From Flavobacterium sp. N3904 (lineage in GTDB: Bacteria > Bacteroidota > Bacteroidia > Flavobacteriales > Flavobacteriaceae), in the NCBI RefSeq assembly GCF_025947305.1, contig NZ_CP110009.1:3885501-3949500 (forward strand): DNA of 64,000 nt. Reading direction: 5' to 3'. Position numbers and translations under genes: made by a program. Below, in pieces: positions 54,930-63,235 of the stretch. The first letter of the stretch is position 1, and every line of letters starts with the position of its first letter. The notes under the pieces were generated by a model, which was not told the DNA's origin, did no database searches, and saw only the letters and a program-made list of their open reading frames with translations.

Positions 54930-55457
54930 ATGGCAATTTATCAATATTATTTAGCATTTATTCCGAAAGTCGGTTTGCTAAAAAAACACGGAGTAATTCC
55001 AACAGAAATAAATGTAAATACAGAAGATGGATATTTTGATGCCAATACTGAACAATATTGGGAATTGGCTGAAATAAATTTCGACAACGTTAAACTTGAA
55101 ATTGACAAGTTAATCGAGAAAGCGGATTGGGGAAACGATGAAGAATGTTTCATTTGGAAGACAGAAACAAATGTATTGGATAATGATGCATCAATGTCTA
55201 TAAATGCAGAAACTAAAAAGATTGAACATCTTTCGTTTAGAGCAGATTTAAGAGAACCCCAATTGAAATTTTTAAATGGAATGTTAGATTTGGCTAAAAA
55301 AAAGGAAATGTTGCTTATGGACAGAAAAGGAAAAATCTTCTCACCTCAATACAATGAAATTGAAAATTATATAAAAAACTCAAACTCCTTTAAATTTATT
55401 GAAAATCCTGAAAAATTTTTAGACGATTTGAGTAAAGGAAAAATAACTATTGAATAA
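54930..55457 (+). CDS. Cassette 14: hypothetical protein
   Basis: Cassette 14 spans 54872-55592 (GTTAGTGGC ... GCCACTAAC). The 175-residue soluble, acidic product begins MAIYQYYLAFIPKVGLLKKHG and contains ADWGNDEECFIWKTE and FRADLREPQLKFLNGMLDLA. Its look (small, acidic, single domain) is like proteins annotated as polymorphic-toxin immunity proteins, but I cannot name a family. Confidence 0.65.
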   Translation: MAIYQYYLAFIPKVGLLKKHGVIPTEINVNTEDGYFDANTEQYWELAEINFDNVKLEIDKLIEKADWGNDEECFIWKTETNVLDNDASMSINAETKKIEHLSFRADLREPQLKFLNGMLDLAKKKEMLLMDRKGKIFSPQYNEIENYIKNSNSFKFIENPEKFLDDLSKGKITIE

Positions 55458-55466
55458 AAAGCCAGC

Positions 55467-55598
55467 CACTAACACACGCTACAAGCAATTTGGGTATTTG
55501 GTTTAATTTGAAATTGGTTTTGTATTTGGAAGATTTGGCAAATCCGAAAAATGGGCTTAATTTAGTCCCAAACTACTTGTAGCGCGGGAACGTTAGCA
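55467..55598 (+). repeat. attC-like site of cassette 14
   Basis: CACTAAC to GTTAGCA; arms CGCTACAAGCAATTTGGG and CCCAAACTACTTGTAGCG. Confidence 0.85.
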
Positions 55599-55625
55599 GT
55601 AATACTCTCAAAAATCACAGAAAAT

Positions 55626-56213
55626 TTGAACTTAACCAGAATTAATCAAAACATCAAAAAAATCCATTTCTTAATTTTAGGATTTGTATTTCTGAATTTT
55701 ACTATTCAACTAACAACTAATTATGGATTGAATACAAAACTGATATTCATTCTTAAATGCATAATTTATCTTTCAGGATTTACATTGTTTTTTTTAAATA
55801 GAAAACCAATAAAAAAAATTACTTTCTATTACTCTTACTATTTGTTTTCCCTTATCATACTAATTTTGTTCAGAATTTTTGGTGGAATATTTTTAGGATT
55901 ATTATCATCTTTAATTTTGTTTCCAATATATCCTAAGGAGGTCAAATATGAAAAAGACAACTTAAAAGTATATGAAAAATTTACTGGCTTTTTAGGTGCG
56001 TGTTGTCAATATGAAATAGTTGAAAACAAACTTCTAATCTTTGAAAAAAAATATGGGTTTATAAAACTTGAAGGACAAATAGAAGCCGAAAAAAGTGAAA
56101 TAAAGTTGGTTAATAATATTGTAGAATATAAACACAAAGTAAGAAATTACAATTATGAATATCAAAAGGAAATTGAAACTGACACTTTAGAGAAAATTGA
56201 AGTAAGCGAATAA
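55626..56213 (+). CDS. Cassette 15: hypothetical membrane protein
   Basis: Cassette 15 spans 55593-56346 (GTTAGCAGTAATACT against AGTACTACTGCTAAC, 14 of 15). The 195-residue product starts at a TTG (55626). Four hydrophobic segments fill residues 10-110 (HFLILGFVFLNFTIQL, FILKCIIYLSGFTLFFL, then a long one to about 110), followed by an 85-residue hydrophilic domain. No family recognised. Confidence 0.62.
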   Translation: MNLTRINQNIKKIHFLILGFVFLNFTIQLTTNYGLNTKLIFILKCIIYLSGFTLFFLNRKPIKKITFYYSYYLFSLIILILFRIFGGIFLGLLSSLILFPIYPKEVKYEKDNLKVYEKFTGFLGACCQYEIVENKLLIFEKKYGFIKLEGQIEAEKSEIKLVNNIVEYKHKVRNYNYEYQKEIETDTLEKIEVSE

Positions 56214-56220
56214 GTACTAC

Positions 56221-56352
56221 TGCTAACACACGCTACAAGCAATTTGGGTATTAGGCTTAATTTGAAGTTGGTCTTGTATTTGGAAGATTTGGCAAATCCG
56301 AAAATAGGACTTAATTTAGTCCCAAACTGCTTGTAGCGCGGGAACGTTATAG
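56221..56352 (+). repeat. attC-like site of cassette 15
   Basis: TGCTAAC to GTTATAG; arms CGCTACAAGCAATTTGGG and CCCAAACTGCTTGTAGCG. Confidence 0.85.
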
Positions 56353-56416
56353 GTAACCGTAAAAACTGACAAATCCTGAAATAGGTTGACTAAAAATTAA
56401 ACACTTTTAGTAAACT

Positions 56417-56827
56417 ATGGAACCCACAAAAAAAGAACACTGTCCAAAAATTGAGTACAAAAAAATCGGTTTTGACTTAAAACTTTCCATCATTGACCAA
56501 ATTTCTAACGGTCAAATTTCCCTAAATCATGCTTCAAAATTACATGGAATTTCTCGCTCTTCAATAACGTATTGGATGAAAAAATTACGTTCCTTTGAAC
56601 AAAACTCCAAAACTATGAGCAAAAATCAAGAACTAAAAAAACTTAAAGAGCGTATCGAAGAACTGGAATTCATTAAAGACTTTCAACAAATGATAATTGC
56701 TGATTTTGAAGTAAGTACTAATCTTGATTTTGCAAAAAAGTCATTGCCCGAAGCATTGCTAAAAGAAGTGGAGAAAAAGAAAAAAGACCTTTTAAAATCA
56801 AATGGTTCTCCAGGTGCTTCGGAATAA
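56417..56827 (+). CDS. IS3-family transposase OrfA, copy 3
   Basis: 136 residues, identical to the other OrfA copies; A6G frameshift run at 56780-56786. Confidence 0.9.
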   Translation: MEPTKKEHCPKIEYKKIGFDLKLSIIDQISNGQISLNHASKLHGISRSSITYWMKKLRSFEQNSKTMSKNQELKKLKERIEELEFIKDFQQMIIADFEVSTNLDFAKKSLPEALLKEVEKKKKDLLKSNGSPGASE

Positions 56828-57663
56828 GCACTCAGGCTTATTACAAACGAATTAATAAACAGAATATTGAGGATTTAGAGGCTCAAAAAATCAAAAAACT
56901 CATCACTCCTATTCGCCAAAAAATGGCTCGATATGGAGCCAAAAAACTCTATCTTGACTTGAAAGATGACTTTAAAAAAAATGATATAAAAATAGGTAGA
57001 GACAAGTTCTTTCATTTTTTAAGATATCACAATTTATTAATACCAAAAACAAAGCTTTATCACATTACAACCGACTCTAAACATGGATTTTACAAATCAA
57101 AAGACTTACTTGTCAACCTTGAAATAAAACATGCTGAACAGGTATTTGTCAGTGATATAACTTACATTAAACTCACATCTCAGCATGCCTATTTAGCCTT
57201 AGTCACAGACGTTTATTCAAAGAAAATCATGGGTTATAAAATTGATACAAATATGCGCGTACAATTGGTCAAAGATGCTTTAGTAATGGCTGTTAAAAAT
57301 AGACGTTACATCAATATAAATCTAATCCATCATTCCGATAGAGGGATGCAATATTGTTGTCCAGATTTTGCTGAATTTGCTAAATCTAAGAACATTATTT
57401 TAAGTACAACACAAAATTCCAGCCCATATGAAAATGCTGTTGCAGAAAGAATTAATGGAATATTAAAACACGAATTTGGATTAAATAAAACAATTCCAAA
57501 CTTAAAAACAGCTCAAAAAATGGTAAAACAAGCAATAGAAATTTACAACAACGAACGTAGACATTGCTCTCTGGGAATGAAAACACCTGAATTTGCACAC
57601 GTGAATCAAATCCACAAATACAAATCCTATAAGAAGAATAAAATCGCTATTTTAGTTGCGTAG
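56785..57663 (+). CDS. IS3-family transposase OrfB (frameshift product), copy 3
   Basis: Identical protein to OrfB of copies 1 and 2, DDE residues intact; first ATG at 56923. Confidence 0.88.
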   Translation, partial: RPFKIKWFSRCFGISTQAYYKRINKQNIEDLEAQKIKKLITPIRQKMARYGAKKLYLDLKDDFKKNDIKIGRDKFFHFLRYHNLLIPKTKLYHITTDSKHGFYKSKDLLVNLEIKHAEQVFVSDITYIKLTSQHAYLALVTDVYSKKIMGYKIDTNMRVQLVKDALVMAVKNRRYININLIHHSDRGMQYCCPDFAEFAKSKNIILSTTQNSSPYENAVAERINGILKHEFGLNKTIPNLKTAQKMVKQAIEIYNNERRHCSLGMKTPEFAHVNQIHKYKSYKKNKIAILVA

Positions 57664-57854
57664 GAATGTTGACAAGTTTGGAAAAAAATCCCTTCAAAGA
57701 TTTTTTCTAAACTTATCAATATTACGTCTACAATCACCTATTTTTGAAATTATAAAACAACCAAAAATAGTCAACCAATATCAGGACAAGACAGAAAATC
57801 AGAACTTAAGAAACAAACTTCCAATACTAAATACAAATATTCACAATTACAAAA

Positions 57855-58418
57855 ATGGATTTAGAAAAATTTTTCTCATCTGAATTGATTCTTGAAAACG
57901 AATCAATTTTATTGCGCCCATTATCTTTTGATGATATCGACAAAATAGAATCTATAAGCTATAATAAAGAATTAGGCGAATTTGGAGCAAAAGTAAAAAA
58001 CAGAGATGATTTAATGAATTATTTTAAATTCTGTCTAAATTCAAAAAAGGAAAAAGAACTTTACCCTCTAATAATTATTAGGAAAGAAGATAATAGTCCA
58101 ATAGGATTGACAATGTTTGGAAATTTTAGTTTTCAAAATAAGAGATTAGAAATAGGATGGACTTGGATTGGTGAAAAGTTTCAGGGAACAGGTATAAATG
58201 CAATTTGTAAAGCACTTCTCTTAGATTATTGTTTTAATACTCTAAATTTAAGAAGAGTAGAATTTAAGATTGATGTAAAAAACCTAAAATCACAAAAGGC
58301 AATAGAAAAAATCGGAGCCATTAAAGAGGGATTTTTAAGAAATTACAACATTCAATCTTACGGAGATAGTGATGGAACGTATGTTTATAGTATTTTAAAA
58401 GAAGAATGGAAAAATTGA
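57855..58418 (+). CDS. Cassette 16: GNAT-family N-acetyltransferase (RimJ/RimL-like)
   Basis: Cassette 16 spans 56347-58655. The 187-residue product is a GNAT acetyltransferase of the RimJ/RimL type: ILLRPLSFDDIDKIESI at the start, the acetyl-CoA-binding region GWTWIGEKFQGTGINAICKALL (motif A, with QGTGIN), LRRVEFKIDVKNLKSQKAIEKIGA and GFLRNYN. It could modify protein N-termini, amino acids or a drug; substrate unknown. It is the clearest enzyme in the array. Confidence 0.85.
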   Translation: MDLEKFFSSELILENESILLRPLSFDDIDKIESISYNKELGEFGAKVKNRDDLMNYFKFCLNSKKEKELYPLIIIRKEDNSPIGLTMFGNFSFQNKRLEIGWTWIGEKFQGTGINAICKALLLDYCFNTLNLRRVEFKIDVKNLKSQKAIEKIGAIKEGFLRNYNIQSYGDSDGTYVYSILKEEWKN

Positions 58419-58529
58419 TTGTTGCAAAACGTAGATAAGAAAGAAATCGTAAAGTAGAAAACACTCAAGCCAATCATTGTCTAAAAAAAAGCAATAGAAA
58501 CGGAAATGGTTTGCGCATATTGTTACGCC

Positions 58530-58661
58530 CTACAACACACGCTACAAGCAATTTGGGCATTTGGCTTAAAGGAAAAATTGGTTTGTATTAGGAAGATTTG
58601 GCAAATCCGAAAATAGGGCTTAATTTAGTCCCAAACTGCTTGTAGCGCGGGGACGTTATGG
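58530..58661 (+). repeat. attC-like site of cassette 16
   Basis: CTACAAC to GTTATGG; arms CGCTACAAGCAATTTGGG and CCCAAACTGCTTGTAGCG. The bases before AAC (GCCCTACAAC) do not complement the GTTATAGGTA at the start of this cassette, unlike all others. Confidence 0.85.
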
Positions 58662-58677
58662 GCAAGTCCAACACGAA

Positions 58678-59133
58678 ATGAAAAAACGACAACACTTTAA
58701 GAGAATTTTAACATTACTTTGCTGTTCATTTAGCTTACAAAGTTGTTTTTTAGATTGTTCATATCACGAGAAAGTTGAATTTGACAACTCTCGTAAGTTT
58801 GTAAAAGTGCTTTCCGAAAATTATTGTATTATCTCAATCAAACTAACAGAATATGAGCCTATGGAAGGTTATATCAGAGAAATTGAAAATAATACTGTGA
58901 AAATAGATTTTGACAAAAGCAAACTTGTAAAAAATATTGAATTGCCTGAGTTACTTAATGTGAAGGAAAACGATTTTAACCAAGCGTTAATTGATAAGAA
59001 ATTCATTGAATATGAAATCGTGTTAGAGGAAATTGAGCCGAGAAAACACTCCGAAGACACAAAGTATATTCAATTTGTAAGTGAACAAGTTGACAAAGGA
59101 GAAAAAATCTTTGAAAGTGAAGGATGTAAATAA
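58678..59133 (+). CDS. Cassette 17: hypothetical lipoprotein
   Basis: Cassette 17 spans 58656-59266 (GTTATGGGCA ... TGCCCATAAC). The 151-residue product has a signal sequence ending in a lipobox (LLCCSFSLQSCFLDC; Cys about 22). The mature part is acidic (VKENDFNQALIDKKFIEYEI and following) with a lone cysteine near the C-terminus. No family recognised. The start codon lies 17 bp after the junction core. Confidence 0.66.
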   Translation: MKKRQHFKRILTLLCCSFSLQSCFLDCSYHEKVEFDNSRKFVKVLSENYCIISIKLTEYEPMEGYIREIENNTVKIDFDKSKLVKNIELPELLNVKENDFNQALIDKKFIEYEIVLEEIEPRKHSEDTKYIQFVSEQVDKGEKIFESEGCK

Positions 59134-59140
59134 GCCCTGC

Positions 59141-59272
59141 CCATAACACACGCTACAAGCAATTTGGGCATTAGGCTTAATTTTAAATTGGTTTTGTATT
59201 TGGAAGATTTGGCAAATCCGAAGAATGGGCTTAATTTAGTCCCAAACTACTTGTAGCGCGGGGACGTTAGGG
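59141..59272 (+). repeat. attC-like site of cassette 17
   Basis: CCATAAC to GTTAGGG; arms CGCTACAAGCAATTTGGG and CCCAAACTACTTGTAGCG. Confidence 0.85.
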
Positions 59273-59614
59273 TGTATAGCTGTTGACGATCAAAAGTCGA
59301 TTATAATCAGAAACTTTAGTTCGGAAAATACATAACGAAGCAGAAACCGAGCTGGCCGAAATCTGAACTCAAATCTGAACCGAAATTCGAACCGAAATCT
59401 GAAACTTAATTGTTGCGGACAAAGAAACGTGAACTGCTTTATGGAAAACCGAAAGCGGAATATTTTTGTCGATTTTACTTGAGGTTTAACTGAAACTTGA
59501 AGTTCAAAAACGGAAACTATTTGGAACGGAAATCGGAAGGCGGAAAAGTTACCGAAATCGGAATCGACAATTGGGAAGTCTAATCGTTCGTGCTCAGCAT
59601 CGTCAAGCTACACA
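59267..59614 (+). repeat. Cassette 18: non-coding cassette N1, copy 3
   Basis: Cassette 18 spans 59267-59740 and appears identical to cassettes 1 and 13. No ORF. Confidence 0.85.
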
Positions 59615-59746
59615 CCCTAACACACGCTACAAGCAATTTGGGCATTTGGCTTAAAGCAAAAATTGATTTGTATTTGGAAGATTTGGCAAATCCGAAAATA
59701 GGGCTTAATTTAGTCCCAAACTGCTTGTAGCGCGGGGACGTTAGCC
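59615..59746 (+). repeat. attC-like site of cassette 18
   Basis: CCCTAAC to GTTAGCC; arms CGCTACAAGCAATTTGGG and CCCAAACTGCTTGTAGCG. Confidence 0.85.
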
Positions 59747-59781
59747 GTCAGTTTACCAGAACGTAGAAAAAACCGAACATA

Positions 59782-60545
59782 ATGAAAAAATATAATTATT
59801 TCTTTTACTTTTTTCTCTTCATATTAATAAGTAGTTGTTCTAAAAAGAATGACAAAAATATTGAAAAATCAATTCAAAATGCAATTGAAAGATTTCCTCA
59901 ATTAAAAACTACTAAAAAAACCTGTGGAAATGATTACAAACTTGTTAAAAGTGTAAAAAATGGAGAATTTGATTTTGAAATTCAATTATTTTCTGAACCA
60001 GACAGCATAAAAGATAAACAGCAAATAATTGTTCTGATTAATTCAAAAAAGAATGTTCATCAATTCCATTCTTTAACAATAAATACAAAGACTTTTGGGA
60101 ATTTCCATTTGATAAACCAATAAAAAACGTAAGTAAAATAGCATCAACTTTCAAAGTTGAATTAAATAATGCTTTGAGCATATTCCCAGAGCCAAAAAAT
60201 CCTAGAAAAGACAAAAATGTAAAGTATGAAGTGGTAAATGAAATGTTGCAATCGTTGTTGATTACAAAAAATTTAGAAGAAAAAGACAGCGTACTTATTT
60301 ATAGAACGTTAATTTCAAATTCAAATATACCAGAAGAAGTTTCTGATTCTGCAATTGTAAGACTTCGTAAAAATTATGAAAAAATGAAAAGAGAATGGCA
60401 TCCAAAAGATTTCATAAGTCATTATAATTGTTATTTTGATAGAAGAAATGCGAGAATATATCAACTAAACTATAACAAAAAAACTAAAGGTTTTGATGTG
60501 AAAAGTTACAGACAAGATTGGGGATTTACTCAATTGAATTTATAA
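59782..60545 (+). pseudogene. Cassette 19: frameshifted hypothetical lipoprotein
   Basis: Cassette 19 spans 59741-60679 (GTTAGCCGT ... ACGGCTAAC). The first frame (59782-60123) gives a lipoprotein signal (FFLFILISSCSKKND; Cys about 20) and ends soon after the coding signal changes frame. From about 60081 the -1 frame reads KYKDFWEFPFDKPIKNVSKI and continues without a break through the second ORF (ATG at 60174) to 60545. A single-base indel between about 60060 and 60090 splits one gene of about 255 codons. It may be a sequencing error. Family not recognised. Confidence 0.68.
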
Positions 60546-60553
60546 AACCGAAC

Positions 60554-60685
60554 GGCTAACACACGCTACAAGCAATTTGGGTATTAGGCTTAATTTAAAA
60601 TTGGTTTTGTATTTGGAAGATTTGGCAAATCCGAATAATGGGCTTAATTTAGTCCCAAACTACTTGTAGCGCGGGAACGTTATGC
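60554..60685 (+). repeat. attC-like site of cassette 19
   Basis: GGCTAAC to GTTATGC; arms CGCTACAAGCAATTTGGG and CCCAAACTACTTGTAGCG. Confidence 0.85.
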
Positions 60686-61137
60686 GGGAGTTGGGCGGAA
60701 AAAAAACATTTCAGTTAAAATCACGTTTTTAAAAAGCATATAGTTGCGCTGAAAATCGAAATATAGAAACTTAAAATTGGAGTTTTAGTCTGGAATTTGA
60801 AAAGCTTAAACTAGAATTTTGAAGTTTCTAAACTGAATTCTAAATGTAAAACTTGAAATGTAGAAACTTGAAAAGCAAACTTGAGTTTCAGACTTTACAA
60901 ACTGAATCTGAAAAGCAGAACTAGAAAATTGGAGTTTTAAATTGGATTGCAAAAATTGAAACTTAAATATTGAAGTTTCATCGAAAATAAAAATAAATAA
61001 TCGTTTTGGTTTTTAAACTGAAACGAAAAAAGGGAATAAAATTTAGCAAAGATTTGGGCAAGAATTAGGTTTTTAGTCGGCCAAAATTAGGCTGAAAATC
61101 AATTAATAATAGGGAATATCAGCTAGAAACAACCCCC
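60680..61137 (+). repeat. Cassette 20: non-coding cassette N2, copy 2
   Basis: Cassette 20 spans 60680-61264. Same sequence family as cassette 12, subtype b (for example TTTTGAAGTTTC, AGAACTAGAAAA, AATAATAGGGAATATC). No ORF. Confidence 0.82.
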
Positions 61138-61270
61138 GCATAACACTTGCTACTAGTGATTTGGGCAATTGGTTTAAGGGGAAAATGGTTTTGTATTTGG
61201 GATGTTTAGGCAAATCCGAAAATAAGGCTTAATTTAGTCCCAAACCACTAGTAGCAAGGGAACGTTGGCG
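61138..61270 (+). repeat. attC-like site of cassette 20 (N2-type arms)
   Basis: GCATAAC to GTTGGCG; arms TGCTACTAGTGATTTGGG and CCCAAACCACTAGTAGCA. Confidence 0.85.
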
Positions 61271-61322
61271 GTAATGTTAGCGTACCAGAGAATTAAAGTA
61301 ATTATTTATTAAAATCAAATAA

Positions 61323-61898
61323 ATGAATATAGTCGAAAAAGAAGCATTAGAATTTTATAAATATGACTTTTTAAATAGTAGTGAGAATTTAGAAGGCTTA
61401 AAATCAGCTTTGGATTCTAAACTTTATAGTTTTAATAGAGATCGAGATAGATTAGATTTTCTGAAAATCATAAGAGATACTTGTTCTGTAGAATTAGAAA
61501 ATCACAAAAAAGATTGTAACGGATGTGATTACGATAGACAAAGGAATAAGGCAATATTTGTAGTTGAACAAGAAATTGAAAGTATCAATAAATATTATAG
61601 TTTTGAACCCAAAAAAGAGGAAGAATTTACTACCGAAGAAGAATCAAAACTGCACAGTAAATTGAATAAAATCCTAAATGATTTAGAAAAGCAAAACTTC
61701 GGACAGCAAATTATTTTTGAAGAAATAGAAGAACTTAAAAACCATTTTAATTTAGGAAAAAAGACTTGGTTCCAGCTTGCAAAAGGAAAACTTATTGAAC
61801 TAACGGTTGATAAAGTAATTGATAAAGTTGTTTGCATTGAAATTTTTGATACTCTAAGTGACGGATTTGAACACGTAAACAAAATCCTAATTAAATAA
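61323..61898 (+). CDS. Cassette 21: hypothetical cytoplasmic protein
   Basis: Cassette 21 spans 61265-62033 (GTTGGCGGTA ... TACCGCCAAC). The 191-residue product has no signal peptide and is mainly helical, with CSVELENHKKDCNGCDYDRQ (a CxxC-containing stretch, residues about 56-75), an acidic lysine-rich middle and a C-terminal helix. No family recognised. Confidence 0.66.
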   Translation: MNIVEKEALEFYKYDFLNSSENLEGLKSALDSKLYSFNRDRDRLDFLKIIRDTCSVELENHKKDCNGCDYDRQRNKAIFVVEQEIESINKYYSFEPKKEEEFTTEEESKLHSKLNKILNDLEKQNFGQQIIFEEIEELKNHFNLGKKTWFQLAKGKLIELTVDKVIDKVVCIEIFDTLSDGFEHVNKILIK

Positions 61899-61907
61899 AA
61901 ACACTAC

Positions 61908-62039
61908 CGCCAACACACGCTACAAGCGATTTGGGCATTTGGCTTAAGGGGAAAATTGGTTTGTATTTGGAAGTTTTGGCTTATCCGAAAATTAACTCTA
62001 ATTTAGTCCCAAACCGCGTGTAGCGCGGGAACGTTATGC
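61908..62039 (+). repeat. attC-like site of cassette 21 (variant arms)
   Basis: CGCCAAC to GTTATGC; arms CGCTACAAGCGATTTGGG and CCCAAACCGCGTGTAGCG. Both arms carry changes that keep the G-C pairing next to TTTGGG, and the middle part also differs from the main type. Confidence 0.85.
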
Positions 62040-62491
62040 GGGAGTTGGGCGGAAAAAAAACATTTCAGTTAAAATCACGTTTTTAAAAAGCATATAGTTG
62101 CGCTGAAAATCGAAATATAGAAACTTAAAATTGGAGTTTTAGTCTGGAATTTGAAAAGCTTAAACTAGAATTTTGAAGTTTCTAAACTGAATTCTAAATG
62201 TAAAACTTGAAATGTAGAAACTTGAAAAGCAAACTTGAGTTTCAGACTTTACAAACTGAATCTGAAAAGCAGAACTAGAAAATTGGAGTTTTAAATTGGA
62301 TTGCAAAAATTGAAACTTAAATATTGAAGTTTCATCGAAAATAAAAATAAATAATCGTTTTGGTTTTTAAACTGAAACGAAAAAAGGGAATAAAATTTAG
62401 CAAAGATTTGGGCAAGAATTAGGTTTTTAGTCGGCCAAAATTAGGCTGAAAATCAATTAATAATAGGGAATATCAGCTAGAAACAACCCCC
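62034..62491 (+). repeat. Cassette 22: non-coding cassette N2, copy 3
   Basis: Cassette 22 spans 62034-62618, subtype b like cassette 20. No ORF. It is directly followed by another N2 cassette. Confidence 0.82.
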
Positions 62492-62624
62492 GCATAACAC
62501 TTGCTACTAGTGATTTGGGCAATTGGTTTAAGGGGAAAATGGTTTTGTATTTGGGATGTTTAGGCAAATCCGAAAATAAGGCTTAATTTAGTCCCAAACC
62601 ACTAGTAGCAAGGGAACGTTATGC
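62492..62624 (+). repeat. attC-like site of cassette 22 (N2-type arms)
   Basis: GCATAAC to GTTATGC; arms TGCTACTAGTGATTTGGG and CCCAAACCACTAGTAGCA. Confidence 0.85.
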
Positions 62625-63077
62625 GGGAGTTGGGCGAAAAAAAAAACATTTCAGTTAAAATCACGTTTTTAAAAAGCATATAGTTGCGCTGAAAATCGAA
62701 ATATAGAAACTTAAAATTGGAGTTTTAGTCTGGAATTTGAAAAGCTTAAACTAGAATTTTGGAGTTTCTAAACTGAATTCTAAATGTAAAACTTGAAATG
62801 TAGAAACTTGAAAAGCAAACTTGAGTTTCAGACTTTACAAACTGAATCTGAAAAGCAGAACTTGAAAATTGGAGTTTTAAATTGGATTGCAAAAATTGAA
62901 ACTTAAATATTGAAGTTTCATCGAAAATAAAAATAAATAATCGTTTTGGTTTTTAAACTGAAACGAAAAACGGGAATAAAATTTAGCAAAGATTTGGGCA
63001 AGAATTAGGTTTTTAGTCGGCCAAAATTAGGCTGAAAATCGATTAATAATTGAGAATATCAGCTAGAAACAACCCCC
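62619..63077 (+). repeat. Cassette 23: non-coding cassette N2, copy 4
   Basis: Cassette 23 spans 62619-63204, subtype a like cassette 12 (TTTTGGAGTTTC, AGAACTTGAAAA, AATTGAGAATATC). No ORF. Confidence 0.82.
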
Positions 63078-63210
63078 GCATAACACTTGCTACTAGTGAT
63101 TTGGGCAATTGGTTTAAGGGGAAAATGGTTTTGTATTTGGGATTTTTAGGCAAATCCGAAAATAAGGCTTAATTTAGTCCCAAACCACTAGTAGCAAGGG
63201 AACGTTGTAG
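63078..63210 (+). repeat. attC-like site of cassette 23 (N2-type arms)
   Basis: GCATAAC to GTTGTAG; arms TGCTACTAGTGATTTGGG and CCCAAACCACTAGTAGCA. Confidence 0.85.
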
Positions 63211-63235
63211 GCAATGTTACAAAAAAACGAATTAG

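Larger units (their letters stand above)
56367..57793 (+). mobile_element. IS3-family element, copy 3 (in hybrid cassette 16)
   Basis: Same 1427-bp element, with the right-end variants of copy 1. The flanks do not match: AAC on the left (56364-56366) but GAA on the right (57794-57796), so there is no target duplication. The 20 bp left of it are identical to those left of copy 1. This is the expected product of recombination between two IS copies. Confidence 0.92.

Noticed and set aside
57656..57883. 75-codon ORF across the right end of IS3 copy 3
   Set aside because: It crosses the IS end into the cassette leader, starts within the transposase stop region and has no domain; it is a chance frame.
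40935..63204. N1 and N2 cassettes as retron or toxin-antitoxin RNAs
   Set aside because: No reverse transcriptase or toxin gene is linked and no known RNA family is recognisable by eye; left as non-coding cassettes.
41283..63210. attC-like sites as promoters for cassette genes
   Set aside because: I searched the conserved part (TTGGTTTTGTATTTGGAAG) for TAnnTTTG and found no exact match; no claim is made about how cassettes are transcribed.
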